A DNA stretch of 64,000 bases from CAVYXK01 sp963708245 (GTDB lineage Bacteria > Pseudomonadota > Alphaproteobacteria > Acetobacterales > Acetobacteraceae). The position numbers and the translations under genes were made by a program. This document shows positions 1 through 12,075 of this stretch, piece after piece (positions within the stretch are counted from its first letter, which is position 1; each line of letters begins with the position of its first letter). The stretch lies in NCBI GenBank assembly GCA_963708245.1, contig OY970201.1, positions 5,456,001-5,520,000 on the forward strand, in the 5' to 3' direction. The notes under the pieces are model-generated. The model was not told the DNA's origin and did no database searches. It was given only the letters and a program-made list of their open reading frames with translations.

Positions 1-619
1 CTTCCAGCATGGTCGCCCGCGTGATGCGGGCGATCAGCGCGATATAGATCAGCCCGAGCGCTACTGCCGGCAGCAACAGCGTGCGCAGGAACGGCCAAAA
101 CCCCTGGCTAATCGGCGTGAATCCTTGCACCGGAAGCCAGCCCAGCTTGAGCGCGAAGACATAGGCGAGCAGGTAGCCCACGACGAAGACCGGGGTGGAA
201 AAGCCGAACACCGCGAGCACCATAACCAACCGGTCGATCCAGGAGCCCTGTTTCCACGCCGCCAGCACGCCCATCGGGATCGCCACGATCAGCGACAGCA
301 CCACGGTCAACAGCATCAGCGACAGCGTCGGTTCCAGCCGCTGTGCGATCATGTGAGTGACCGGCAGATTGGTGAAGATCGAGGTGCCGAGATCGCCGTG
401 CAGGATGTGCCAGAGCCAGTCGCCGAAGCGCACCAGGAACGGCCGGTCGAGCCCGAGCGAGGCACGGATACGGTCGATATCAGCCGGCGTCGCCTGGTCC
501 CCGGCAATGATCGCGGCCGGATCGCCGGGCGCGAGATAGAGCAGGCTGAACACGAAGAAGGCGACGGTCAGCATCACCGGGATGGTGGCGAGGATGCGTC
601 GGAAAGCGTAGGCGAGCAT
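1..619 (-). CDS. Peptide/nickel-type ABC transporter permease, DppB/OppB family (3' end beyond window)
   Basis: Inner-membrane permease half of a peptide-type ABC importer. The minus strand reads open from an ATG at 619-617 to the window edge, about 206 codons of a usual 305-330. The N-terminus has the family pattern: a first hydrophobic helix after LAYAFRRIL, then LLYLAPGDPAA, a periplasmic stretch with LGLDRPFLVRFGDWL and GDLGTSIFTNLPV, and further hydrophobic helices at about residues 100-125 and 140-160. The EAA loop and last helices lie outside the window. It sits 32 bp downstream of the wreck of a substrate-binding protein gene on the same strand, as expected for a dpp/opp operon. With that gene destroyed, the permease may have no dedicated binding protein. 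Substrate cannot be told. Confidence 0.9.
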   Translation of the reverse strand, partial: MLAYAFRRILATIPVMLTVAFFVFSLLYLAPGDPAAIIAGDQATPADIDRIRASLGLDRPFLVRFGDWLWHILHGDLGTSIFTNLPVTHMIAQRLEPTLSLMLLTVVLSLIVAIPMGVLAAWKQGSWIDRLVMVLAVFGFSTPVFVVGYLLAYVFALKLGWLPVQGFTPISQGFWPFLRTLLLPAVALGLIYIALIARITRATMLE

Positions 620-651
620 GCGTCGTTGGTTCCCTCGATCTCAGTTCCAGG

Positions 652-972
652 TCATGTCTTGCTCATCGCCCAGATCAACGGGAAAGATGCCTGCACCACC
701 CCCTGGAGGTTGTTGCGGGAAGACTGATAACCCTTGCAAAAGCCGGTCGGCATGAAAGTGACGAAACCCATCGAGGCGTTCTTGATCCGGCGCACGGCCT
801 TCTTCTCGGCGTTCTGGTCCGGCGCGGCGAGCTAGGCATAGATCGTCGCCAGCACCGCTCGGATTTCGAGTAGCCGAACCAGGTGTGGTCACCGGTCGGT
901 AGTAAGCCGGCTGAGCGCGGGTCTCACGCAGTCCAGGCCAGCGGCGGATTGAAGGAAAGCGCGGCGCTGCAT
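652..972 (-). pseudogene. Peptide ABC transporter substrate-binding protein, internally deleted remnant
   Basis: Only the two ends of an extracytoplasmic solute-binding gene (normally about 500-530 codons) remain. The ATG at 972 begins MQRRAFLQSAAGL, a Tat-like signal start. About 25 codons later the text jumps to the family C-terminus: DHTWFGYSKSE, then AVLATIYA, a TAG in place of a codon, LAAPDQNAEKKAVRRI, and a final block containing TFMPTGFCKGYQ and GVVQASFPLIWAMSKT before TGA. Reading it needs at least one frameshift and passes two in-frame stops. The position just upstream of a DppB-type permease on the same strand supports the identity. Loss of about 400 codons means it cannot be functional. 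Confidence 0.75.
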
Positions 973-1239
973 TGCTGGAACCCCCGATGTTCTTGTTGCC
1001 TGCCCGCTCAAATCGGCCCGCATCGGCGGGAGTTAAGCGGTCGGGGCAGCGAGACGCAACTTCGGGGCCAGGCAACCGTCAGCGCGCCGGGTCGGATGCC
1101 GCGGGCGCCGATCCGTGAGCATCTCTCCACCACGCCCGCCAGGCTCAGGCATAAGATAGGCTGGATCATGGGATGATCCGCTCGTCGCTGTCGGCGGTCC
1201 ATCCTGGAGATCCAGGTCCCACGCTGGAGGAAATGTCGC

Positions 1240-2388
1240 ATGGACCGGTCCCCGGATAACCCCGCCAACCTGCTCGCTGCGCTGGATCGCGGCGAATCGC
1301 TGCCAGCCCGCTGGTACACAGATCCCGCGCTAACCGAGCAGGAAATCACCCACGTCTTTCAAAGGGCATGGAACTATATCGGGCCGCTCAGCGAGCTGGC
1401 GAAGGCGGGCGATTACATCACCGGCAACCTCGGCAACGTTCCAGTTGTCGCCATCCGCAACGAGACCGGGCTGGCGGGTTTCGTCAATGTCTGCCGACAT
1501 CGCCGCCACGAGGTCATGGCAGCTCGCGGCAACGCCAGGATGATGCAATGCCGCTATCATGCCTGGACCTACGACCTGACCGGTTCCCTCAAACACGCTC
1601 CCCGCTCGGACGGCGAGCGGGACTTCCGCCCCGAGACCTTGCCGCTGCTGCCCATCAGGGCCGAGGCACTTGGTCCATTCGTGTTTGTCACTCTCGACCC
1701 CGAGGCCGAGGCGGCGAACGCGTGTTTCGGCACCGTGCTCGACGTGATTTCAGCCGGCGGCATCGCACTCGACTCTCTCGAGTTGCACAGTCGCGAAGAA
1801 TGGCGGTCCCCGGCGAACTGGAAGACGATGCTCGAGAACTATCTTGAATGCTATCACTGCCCGGTCGCGCATCCGGGCTTCAGCGCAGCGATCGACGTTC
1901 GGCCAGAGAACTATCGCCTGACGGCGGACGGCTGGCTGTTAAGCCAGGTTGGCCAGGTACGTCGCTCGGCGCTCGACGGAAGGAGCCGGGTCAAGACCTA
2001 TGAGGTGAGAGGCAAGGTGGTGCAGTCGCAATACCACCTGCTGTGGCCGAACACGACCATCAGCATCAATCCGGGCTTTCCCAATTTGTCCGTCGATGTG
2101 TGGGCGCCCGGTGGACCGAACGCCACGAAGGGCTTTTCGGAGCAATATTTCGGGCCCGGTGTCGCAGAGGAGTTTGCCCGGGAGCTGATCGCGTTCAACA
2201 GACAGGTCGGCGCCGAGGACGATGCGTTGACCGCTTCCGTGCAACGCGGGCTGTTGGGTGGTTTGCCCGATCGCGGTCGGTTCCTGACCAACAGCGAACA
2301 TCTCGTCATCCACTTCCAGAAGCTGATCGCTGCGGCTGTAAGCGGAGCGCCTCGCGCCGACAATGCCGATTGCGTCGCTCCAAGCTGA
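1240..2388 (+). CDS. Rieske-type ring-hydroxylating / quaternary-amine oxygenase alpha subunit
   Basis: Non-haem iron oxygenase of 382 residues that would use electrons from a separate reductase. The Rieske 2Fe-2S ligands are C85-x-H87 and C104-x2-H107 (VCRHRRH and CRYHAWT). The catalytic iron site is in NWKTMLENYLECYHCPVAHP, with H206 and H211. The bridging position between the two metal centres is Glu203 instead of the Asp usual in aromatic dioxygenases. This CYHC..HP form with Glu is known from carnitine/choline-type monooxygenases (CntA-like), so a quaternary amine or similar substrate is as likely as an aromatic one. The start follows GGAGG about 10 bp upstream. No reductase or beta subunit lies nearby. 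A REP-like palindrome separates it from the convergent atp operon. Confidence 0.85.
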   Translation: MDRSPDNPANLLAALDRGESLPARWYTDPALTEQEITHVFQRAWNYIGPLSELAKAGDYITGNLGNVPVVAIRNETGLAGFVNVCRHRRHEVMAARGNARMMQCRYHAWTYDLTGSLKHAPRSDGERDFRPETLPLLPIRAEALGPFVFVTLDPEAEAANACFGTVLDVISAGGIALDSLELHSREEWRSPANWKTMLENYLECYHCPVAHPGFSAAIDVRPENYRLTADGWLLSQVGQVRRSALDGRSRVKTYEVRGKVVQSQYHLLWPNTTISINPGFPNLSVDVWAPGGPNATKGFSEQYFGPGVAEEFARELIAFNRQVGAEDDALTASVQRGLLGGLPDRGRFLTNSEHLVIHFQKLIAAAVSGAPRADNADCVAPS

Positions 2389-2430
2389 GCGTCGCTGATT
2401 GCGAGCTATCCTCTTGCAGGGCCGGTTACC

Positions 2431-2531
2431 CTGTCATTGCGAGCGAGGCGAAGCAATCTCCTGTCAATTGGGTACTCTCCGGGAGATTGCTTCGTCCCGC
2501 CACGCTTCGCTCGCGGTCCTCGGAATGACAG
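2431..2531. repeat. REP-like palindromic intergenic repeat
   Basis: The element begins CTGTCATTGCGAGCGAGG and ends with CGGAATGACAG. The inner stem pairs GGCGAAGCAATCTCC (2447-2461) with GGGAGATTGCTTCG (2480-2493), and the outer parts CTGTCATT..GAGCGA and TCGCTC..AATGACAG also pair. The core TCATTGCGAGCG..GCGAAGCAATC is a widely dispersed bacterial intergenic repeat in alphaproteobacteria. It lies exactly between two convergent genes and probably folds as a long hairpin in either transcript, so it may also work as a bidirectional terminator. Confidence 0.8.
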
Positions 2532-2555
2532 AATGTGGACACTAGCTTACGGCAT

Positions 2556-2965
2556 TTAGCCCGCGCCCTCGGTCGCTTCGATCATCGCCCGCGCCGACTG
2601 GATGCGATCCAACGCCGCATCTTCGACCGCCGGATCACTGGTGTCCGCCGCCTGATATGCCGCCTCGGCTTCCGCCAGCCGCCGCTCGCCCTCGGCGCGC
2701 GACAGCTCTGCGACCGGCACCACTTCATTGGCCAGCACGGTGCACCGTTCCGGCGTCACTTCGGCAAACCCACCGGCAACGAACAGCCGGTCCGTCACCT
2801 GCTCGTCCTCGTAGAGCGAGATGGTGCCGCCACGCAGCATGACGATCATCGGCGTGTGGCCCTCCAGCACGCCCATGTCGCCCTCCGCGGCGGGGATCAC
2901 CACCATGCCCACCGGCCGCGACAGCAGCAGCTTCTCCGGGCTAACGATCTCCAGCGCGACCGGCA

Positions 2966-2966
<1 letters not shown>
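2556..2966 (-). CDS. atpC: F1F0 ATP synthase epsilon subunit
   Basis: Central-stalk epsilon subunit, 136 residues. The N-terminal beta-sandwich domain is clear (VALEIVSPEKLLLSRPVGMV, then GDMGVLEGHTPMIVML), followed by VAGGFAEVTPERCTVLANEV and a short alpha-helical C-terminal hairpin. Its ATG shares one base with the atpD stop (TGATG), so translation is coupled. It is the last gene of the atpHAGDC run. It connects catalytic beta subunits to rotor rotation and damps ATP hydrolysis in this family. A REP-like hairpin follows immediately and probably ends the operon transcript. Confidence 0.97.
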
Positions 2967-4399
<1,433 letters not shown>

Positions 4400-4437
4400 A
4401 GGCTTCGTCCTTTGTTCGCTGCGTACGCGACCGCCGG

Positions 4438-5322
4438 TCAGACGGCTTCCGCGCCCGAGATGATCTCGATCAGTTCCTTGGTGATGTTGGCCTGACGCGC
4501 GCGATTGTAATTGAGCGTCAGCCGCTTGATCATGTCTCCCGCGTTGCGGGTGGCGCTGTCCATCGCCGTCATCTGCGAGGCATAGAAGCCGGCGCTGCTT
4601 TCCAGTAGGGCGCGATACACCTGAATCGCCAGGTTCTGCGGCAGCAGGCGGGACAGGATCGTCTCTTCGTCCGGCTCGAAATCGTACGTCGCACCGCCCA
4701 GTGCGTCAGCGTCCGCCGCGCCCTCCGGGATCGGTGCTGGGACAAGCTGCTGCTCGGTGACGATCTGCGACATTACCGAGCGGAACCGGTTGTAGATGAT
4801 GGTGACGCCATCGACCTCGCCAGCGCCGATCATGGCGGCGATACGCTGGCCGATCTCCCCGGCATCGGCAAATTCGGGCCGCCGCTTGCCGGCATAGCTG
4901 ATATCGCCGATGATCCGGCTTGCGAGTTCCCGTCGCAGGTAGTCGCGTCCCTTGCGCCCGACCGCCAGGATCTTGACGGTCTTACCCTCGGACTCCAGCC
5001 GGCGTGCCAAGGTGCGCGCAGCGCGGCCGACATTGGCGCTGAACGCGCCAGCCAACCCACGGTCGGCGGTGATCGGCAACAGCAGATGTGTCTGGTGCTT
5101 GCCGGTGCCTACCAGCAGCGGCGGCGCCGTCGGGCTGCCGGCGACCGAGGCGGCCAGCGCACCAAGCATGCGCTCCATGCGCTCGGCGTACGGTCGCGCC
5201 GCCTCCGCTTGCGCCTGTGCACGCCGCAGCTTCGATGCCGCCACCATCTTCATCGCCGAGGTGATCTTCTGCGTCGATTTGACGCTGTTGATGCGCGTGC
5301 GGAGTGCTTTCAGGCTGGGCAT
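4438..5322 (-). CDS. atpG: F1F0 ATP synthase gamma subunit
   Basis: Rotor shaft of F1, 294 residues. Both long coiled-coil ends are recognisable: N-terminal LKALRTRINSVKSTQKITSA with KMVAASKLRRAQ, and C-terminal SRNAGDMIKRL-like text (ATRNAGDMIKRLTLNYNRAR) with QANITKELIEIISGA. The middle Rossmann-like domain contains ADRGLAGAFSANV. It lies between atpA (26 bp upstream) and atpD in the usual order, all on the same strand. Confidence 0.98.
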   Translation of the reverse strand: MPSLKALRTRINSVKSTQKITSAMKMVAASKLRRAQAQAEAARPYAERMERMLGALAASVAGSPTAPPLLVGTGKHQTHLLLPITADRGLAGAFSANVGRAARTLARRLESEGKTVKILAVGRKGRDYLRRELASRIIGDISYAGKRRPEFADAGEIGQRIAAMIGAGEVDGVTIIYNRFRSVMSQIVTEQQLVPAPIPEGAADADALGGATYDFEPDEETILSRLLPQNLAIQVYRALLESSAGFYASQMTAMDSATRNAGDMIKRLTLNYNRARQANITKELIEIISGAEAV

Positions 5323-5348
5323 GGAACGTTGCTCACTGGGCTACAGTG

Positions 5349-6881
<1,533 letters not shown>

Positions 6882-6882
6882 T

Positions 6883-7449
6883 TCAGGCGGCTCCCTTCAT
6901 CGCGTACTGCAAGCGCTGCAGGCGGGATTTCAACGAGGTGTCGTAAAGCCGCGCGCCCACGCGCACGACCAGGCCGCCGAGCAGGTCGGACTCGACCTGT
7001 TCGACAATGTTGACGTTGCCGTAGCCGGCTTCGATCAGCCGTGCTCGGAGCTGCTGGCGCTGCACATCGTTCAACGGGTGCGCCGAGGCGACGGTCGCGG
7101 TAATTACACCACGCTTCTCCGCCACCAATGCGGCGAAAGCGGCGACGATCTGGCGCAGGTTACGCAGCCGCCGATTGCTGGCGACCACGCCGACAAAATC
7201 GCGGACCGGTTTGCCGAAGCCTTCTCGTTCCAAAACTGCCAGCGCTGCTCTGCATGCCTCATGGATGTCGATCAGCGGTGATTCAAGCAGGCGGCGGAAA
7301 TCCGCGCTGGCGTCAATTAGCCGGCCAAGTTGCTCCACGTCGGAAACGACCGCGTCGAGCGCGCGATTATCCTCGGCGAAGGCATAGAGCGCGGCAGCGT
7401 AACGGTCGGCCAGCCCGCCGCCGGTTGCGATTGTCGTTCCGCCTGCCAC
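6883..7449 (-). CDS. atpH: F1F0 ATP synthase delta subunit (GTG start)
   Basis: Stator subunit that ties F1 to the peripheral stalk. The start was set at the GTG of 7449-7447, because AGGA lies 8 bp upstream and the resulting 188 residues match the family. Longer forms add arginine-rich text unlike any delta N-terminus. The N-domain begins GLADRYAAALYAFAEDNRAL and the C-terminal part has GLVVRVGARLYDTSLKSRL, both typical. It opens the operon atpH-A-G-D-C. The F0 genes (atpB, E, F) are not in the window, as in most alphaproteobacteria, where they form a second cluster. Confidence 0.93.
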   Translation of the reverse strand: MAGGTTIATGGGLADRYAAALYAFAEDNRALDAVVSDVEQLGRLIDASADFRRLLESPLIDIHEACRAALAVLEREGFGKPVRDFVGVVASNRRLRNLRQIVAAFAALVAEKRGVITATVASAHPLNDVQRQQLRARLIEAGYGNVNIVEQVESDLLGGLVVRVGARLYDTSLKSRLQRLQYAMKGAA

Positions 7450-7668
7450 CAGATTCGTCCTGAATGCATTGAGGCCGCGCCTATCCGTCGGCGCGTTCCG
7501 CCGGCGCCACACCGGTGAGCGGCCTCTAGCATGGGGTGTGTGCGGGTGCAACACGGGGACACCCGTCATGTGGCACGATATCGCGGGCGGATTCCAACGG
7601 CGAAAATACTGGCGTTCGTTCGCCATTGCCTCATCGGCGAGGGTTGCCGGAACGTCGATCTCTCGGCC

Positions 7669-8535
7669 TCAAGATGTCAGTGGGCCGCCCCAGCTCCACC
7701 AGCCTGGCATCCCGAGCTGTTTGACCGCCTCGCGTGCGGCTTCGGGGGTGGGAAACAATCCGAAGCAGGTCGCCCCCGAGCCGCTCATGCGCGCCAGCAG
7801 ACAGTCGGGCCGCGCCGCCAGTGCCGCCAACGCCGTGCCGATTGCAGGGCAAAGTTGGATGGCGGGGGCCTGCAGGTCGTTCCGAAGGGTCTTTAGGTCC
7901 GCCGCCATCATGGCGATGTCGTGCCATCGATCCCGCAGATCGGCAGCGGCGGAGAAGGCACCACTGCGCGCGGCGAAGACCTCCGCGGTTTCCACTGGCT
8001 GGCCTGGATTGATCAGAGCGATGCCGCCGGATGGCACAAGCGGTCCGGCCTGGACCCGTTCTCCGGCGCCGCGCATACGGGCGGGTCGACTGCGCAAGCA
8101 GACGGGCACGTCCGCGCCGAGCGCGAGAGCCAGCGCAGTCAGATCGACCGCGGGTGGTCCCAGGCGCCACATGCGGGCGAGCAGCCGCAGCGTCGCCGCG
8201 GCATCGGCCGAACCGCCACCGATGCCGGAGGCGATCGGCAGGTTCTTCGTCAGCAGAAGCCGCGCACCCATCCCGGTGGCTGCCCGTTCCGCCAGGGCGC
8301 GGGCGGCGCGCAGTACAAGGTTGTCGGCACCTTCACCGAGAGCTGCGCCAAATGGGCCGCCAACTGATAGCGTCAGAGCCGGCGCAGGCCCCGCACGCAA
8401 CTCGTCGCCTACCGGCGGAAATACCGCCAGGCTATCGAGCAGATGGTACCCATTCGCTCGCCGGCCTGTTACGTGCAGAAACAGATTGACCTTTGCGGGC
8501 GCAAACTCGGTCTGTGGATACGCCCCGTCGGTCAG
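7669..8535 (-). CDS. ispE: 4-diphosphocytidyl-2-C-methyl-D-erythritol kinase, probable CTG start
   Basis: GHMP kinase of the MEP isoprenoid pathway, phosphorylating CDP-methylerythritol at the 2-hydroxyl. Seen: substrate-binding start FAPAKVNLFLHVTGRRANGYH, ATP loop NLPIASGIGGGSADAAATL, and the C-terminal MSGSGATCFGLF. Family proteins begin about 8-13 residues before the AKVNLF block. No ATG, GTG or TTG lies there; the only candidate is CTG at 8535-8533, which overlaps the TGA of the upstream TPR gene as CTGA, with AGGA about 11 bases before it. The ATG at 8643 would add 36 residues translated from inside the TPR gene. I prefer the CTG, giving 288 residues. Confidence 0.9.
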   Translation of the reverse strand: MTDGAYPQTEFAPAKVNLFLHVTGRRANGYHLLDSLAVFPPVGDELRAGPAPALTLSVGGPFGAALGEGADNLVLRAARALAERAATGMGARLLLTKNLPIASGIGGGSADAAATLRLLARMWRLGPPAVDLTALALALGADVPVCLRSRPARMRGAGERVQAGPLVPSGGIALINPGQPVETAEVFAARSGAFSAAADLRDRWHDIAMMAADLKTLRNDLQAPAIQLCPAIGTALAALAARPDCLLARMSGSGATCFGLFPTPEAAREAVKQLGMPGWWSWGGPLTS

Positions 8536-10241
8536 GGGATGTGCTGTTCCTGGGCCGCTGCCTGCGTCGTCATTTCGTGTAGCTTGGCCTGCAACTTCGC
8601 GGCGTCGGCCGGCAGTGGGTTGAGGGTGAGTGCCCGGCGCCACTGGTACGTCGCCTCGATCTTGCGGCCAGCCGCCCAGTACGCATCGCCAAGATGACCG
8701 TTAATGGTCGGGTCTTCCGGCATCAGCTCGGTGGCACGTTCGAGGGTCCGCACCGCATCGTCGATGTCGCCCTGGCGCAGCATCACCCAGCCCAGGCTAT
8801 CGACCATAGCCCCATCATCGGGATGCTGGTGCACGGCTTCCTCGATCATCTTCCGTGCCTCGTCCAGGTGTACGTCACGGTCTGCCCAGCTATAACCCAG
8901 ATAGTTCAGGACGATCGGCTGCTTGGGCGCGAACTGCAGCACGCGCTGGAAATCGGCTTCGGCCAACGGCCAGCAATTCGATTGGTCGTAGGCCACCCCA
9001 CGGTCGTAGAACAGTGGCCAATCGCGTTCCGATGGCGCGCCGATGCGAGCGATCGCCCGACTATAGGCGTCCGCTGCGCCGGCGTAGTCGCCCTTGACGC
9101 GCAGGATGTCGCCGGCCTCGGCGTCCGGAAGCGTGCTGTCGGGATATGACTTGGCCAGCACTTGAAGCTGGCGCAGCGCTTGGTCCGCTTGCCCGGAGCT
9201 GGCTTCCAGTTCGGCCCCCCGTATCTGAACCACCGCCGCGAGTGGATCATCGGCGCCGACGGCCGCGAGCGCATCGAGCGCACGGTCCGGGCGGTGCTCG
9301 CTATCCAGAATGTCCGCAAGCAGCAGTCGCGCAGCGGCGAAGTCCGGGCGCAGCCCAAGGGCAAGCCGCAGCAGGACGGTGGCCAGTTGGTCCTCGTTGT
9401 CCTGGCGCAACGCGGATGCCAAGCCAAGATACGCCTCTGCCATGCCGGCCAGCGCGTTGGGCACCAAGCGCTGATGCAGGTTGGCGGCTATTGCCGGCAG
9501 TGCGATCGCCAGGACTGGCGTATCCTGGGTGGCCGCGTTAAGGGTCTGCAGCGCCTCGGCCTCGTGTCCCTGCCGGGCTTCGAAACTGCCGAGAATCTGC
9601 CCCAGCCGTATGTTGGGCGTTCCGTAGTCGGTCTCCGCGATGCGGTAGAATCGGGCCGCATCGGCAGTGCGGCCGGCCAGGTCAGCAATAAGGGCCGCGT
9701 GCAGCGCGTACACGCCGCGGAACCTAGGCTCGTTCAGCATCGGCTCGAGCCCGGCCAACGCGGTGTCGGTGCGACCGGCGCCCTGCTCCGCCCAAGCGAG
9801 CAGGAAGGGCCGCAGCAACCGTGTGATGCCATCCTGCGGGAGCGCACGGAAGCGCTGTGCCGCTCCTTCCCAGTCGCCGGTACGTGCCGCTTCGTCTCCA
9901 AGCAGCATCTGAGCGATCGGGTTGTCCGGAAGCTGCCGCGCCAATCCCACCGCCTCCGGCAGGCCGCTCATGGTGGCGGCCAGCAAGGCCTGCTGCAGCA
10001 GCTCAGGGCTGGCCGGTGCCACCGCCAAACCGCGCAGGAAGTCCTGTGCTGCCACGCGGGGCTCGGCCTCATCTGCCGCAAACTGACCAGCGAGGAAGTC
10101 TGAGAAGACGCCGGTCGGGGCAGTAGGGGTGGTCGGGGGGATCGGATCGCTCCCCCGCGTCGTAGCCCCGTGGGCAGCGAAGGCGGGAAGCAGGGCAAGA
10201 GCGAGTAGCAGGGCTCGGCGGCCAGCGCGTGATTCGTCCAT
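8532..10241 (-). CDS. Exported tetratricopeptide-repeat protein
   Basis: 569-residue protein with a cleavable Sec-type signal (RRALLLALALLPAFAAHGA) followed by a Pro/Thr-rich linker and about ten TPR units. The clearest repeats are near the C-terminus: LNYLGYSWADRDVHLDEAR, VDSLGWVMLRQGDIDDAV and INGHLGDAYWAAGRKIEA. Similar alphaproteobacterial proteins are annotated as periplasmic or outer-membrane-associated TPR scaffolds of unknown partner. It is directly upstream of ispE with a 4-base overlap, a pairing that is conserved in several Acetobacteraceae and Rhodospirillaceae, as I recall. Exact function unknown. Confidence 0.85.
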   Translation of the reverse strand: MDESRAGRRALLLALALLPAFAAHGATTRGSDPIPPTTPTAPTGVFSDFLAGQFAADEAEPRVAAQDFLRGLAVAPASPELLQQALLAATMSGLPEAVGLARQLPDNPIAQMLLGDEAARTGDWEGAAQRFRALPQDGITRLLRPFLLAWAEQGAGRTDTALAGLEPMLNEPRFRGVYALHAALIADLAGRTADAARFYRIAETDYGTPNIRLGQILGSFEARQGHEAEALQTLNAATQDTPVLAIALPAIAANLHQRLVPNALAGMAEAYLGLASALRQDNEDQLATVLLRLALGLRPDFAAARLLLADILDSEHRPDRALDALAAVGADDPLAAVVQIRGAELEASSGQADQALRQLQVLAKSYPDSTLPDAEAGDILRVKGDYAGAADAYSRAIARIGAPSERDWPLFYDRGVAYDQSNCWPLAEADFQRVLQFAPKQPIVLNYLGYSWADRDVHLDEARKMIEEAVHQHPDDGAMVDSLGWVMLRQGDIDDAVRTLERATELMPEDPTINGHLGDAYWAAGRKIEATYQWRRALTLNPLPADAAKLQAKLHEMTTQAAAQEQHIP

Positions 10242-10356
10242 GCCCTACTCTAACGGTCCCGTGAGGACGGAGTCATTGGATTTTGAAGCTGCACTCGACA
10301 TTTTTTAACGGTCATCGTTGCGTCCAGCGGACGTTCCACGTGCCGGGACAGTGCGA

Positions 10357-11995
10357 CTACATCCCGCCAGGGTAGCTCGGCCCCCCACCCCCTTCGGGCG
10401 TGACCCAGTCGATGTTCTGGGTCGGGTCCTTGATGTCGCAGGTCTTGCAGTGCACGCAGTTCTGCGCGTTGATGACCAGCCGCGGCCGGCCCTCGTCGAC
10501 GCCGACGATCTCATAGACGGCGGCAGGGCAGTAACGGATCTCCGGGCTGCGATAGCGCTGCCAATTTACCTCGACCGCCTTGGCCGGATCGCGCAGCCGC
10601 AGGTGCGGCGGCTGGTTCTCCTCATGATTGGTGTTGCTGATGAACACCGAAGAGAGCCTGTTGAAGGTGAGCTGGCCGTCCGGTTTCGGGTAGTCGATCA
10701 GCGGCGCCTGGTCGGCCGGCAGCAGCGTCTCGTTGTCGCGATGCGGGTGATGCAGGGTCCACGGAGCCTTGCCGCGGAGCACATATGTATCGATGGCCGC
10801 ATAACAGAGGCCGCCGAACAGGCCGTATTTCGCAAAGGCAGGGCGGACGTTGCGGACCGCCGACAGTTCCTGCCACACCCAACTCGCTCGGAGCCTCTCG
10901 GGATACGCGGTCAGCTCGGCCGGTTTCCCCCCCGCCAGCGCCTCGGCCGCCGCCTCGGCGGCCAGCATGCCGGACTTCATCGAGGTGTGCGTGCCCTTGA
11001 TCTTCGGCACATTGAGGAACCCTGCCGCGTCGCCGATCAAGGCGCCGCCAGGGAATACGAGGGCCGGGATGGACTGTAACCCCGCCTTCATTGAGCGCCC
11101 GTGCGCCATAGCTGACCCTCCGGCCCCCGGCAAAATGCCGCCGCATTGCCGTATGTGTCTTGAGGCGTTGCATCTCCTCGAACGGCGACAGCCACGGGTT
11201 GCGATAGTCCAGGCCGACGACGAAGCCGTAGGAGACGAGATTGTTCCCGAAATGATAGACGAACGATCCTCCATACGTTCCGCGGTCGAGTGGCCAGCCG
11301 ATTGTGTGCTCAACGAGGCCCCGTTGGTGGCCCGCGGCGGGAACCTCCCACAACTCCTTGACGCCGATCGCGTAGGTCTGAGGGTCGTGGCCGTCGCGCA
11401 ACCCGAACCGCTCGATCAATCGCTTTGTCAGGGAGCCGCGGCAGCCCTCAGCAAACAATGTGTAGGCCGCGCGCAACTCCATCCCCCGCTGGAAATTGTC
11501 GGTCGGCTCGCCGTCCTTGCCGATCCCCATATCGCCAGTGGCGATCCCGACCACCCGTCCGTCATCTTCCAGGATCTCCGCCGCGGCGAACCCCGGATAG
11601 ACCTCCACCCCAAGCTCTTCGGCCTGCTGGCCGAGCCAACGCACCACGTCGCCCAGCGAGACGATGTAGTTGCCGTGGTTTTTCATCTGCGGCGGCGTGG
11701 GCAGGCGGCGCGCCCCCGTTGCGGTGAGGAACAGGAAACGGTCGGTTCGCGCCGGCGTGGTGAGCGGCGCACCCTTGTCCCGCCAGTCGGGGATCAGCTC
11801 GTTGAGCGCCCTCGGCTCGAGCACTGCGCCAGAGAGGATGTGCGCACCGACTTCCCCACCCTTCTCGACGATGCAAACCGAGGCGTCCGGCATGAGCTGC
11901 TTCAGCCGGATCGCCGCAGCCAGTCCGGACGGCCCGGCGCCGACTATCACCACGTCGAACGCCATCAATTCGCGGGGCCCCAAGCCGTCCGCCAT
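10357..11995 (-). pseudogene. etfD: Electron-transfer flavoprotein-ubiquinone oxidoreductase, frameshifted
   Basis: ETF-QO passes electrons from acyl-CoA and choline-type dehydrogenases to the quinone pool. The first frame (11995 to about 11085) has the FAD site VVIVGAGPSGLAAAI and runs to VSYGARALNEGG. The homology then continues one frame over as LQSIPALVFPGGALIGDAAG and PKIKGTHTSMKSGMLAAEA, ending with the 4Fe-4S block NCVHCKTCDIKDP and the terminal DWVTPEGGGGPSYPGGM. The break is at a run of four C (plus-strand 11080-11083); removing one base restores about 545 residues, the normal length. No other damage is seen, so a sequencing error is a serious alternative to a true pseudogene. Confidence 0.88.
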
Positions 11996-12075
11996 TCCGG
12001 CTCTCCCTGGTTCGGGCGGAACCTAGGCGAGGCGCGCGATTGCGCAAAGCCTCCCGGCAATGGCACGAGGGCGGC

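Noticed and set aside
125..727. 200-codon plus-strand frame over the permease
   Set aside because: It is the antisense of a clear DppB-type permease and has a His/Arg/Gln-rich composition typical of shadow frames.
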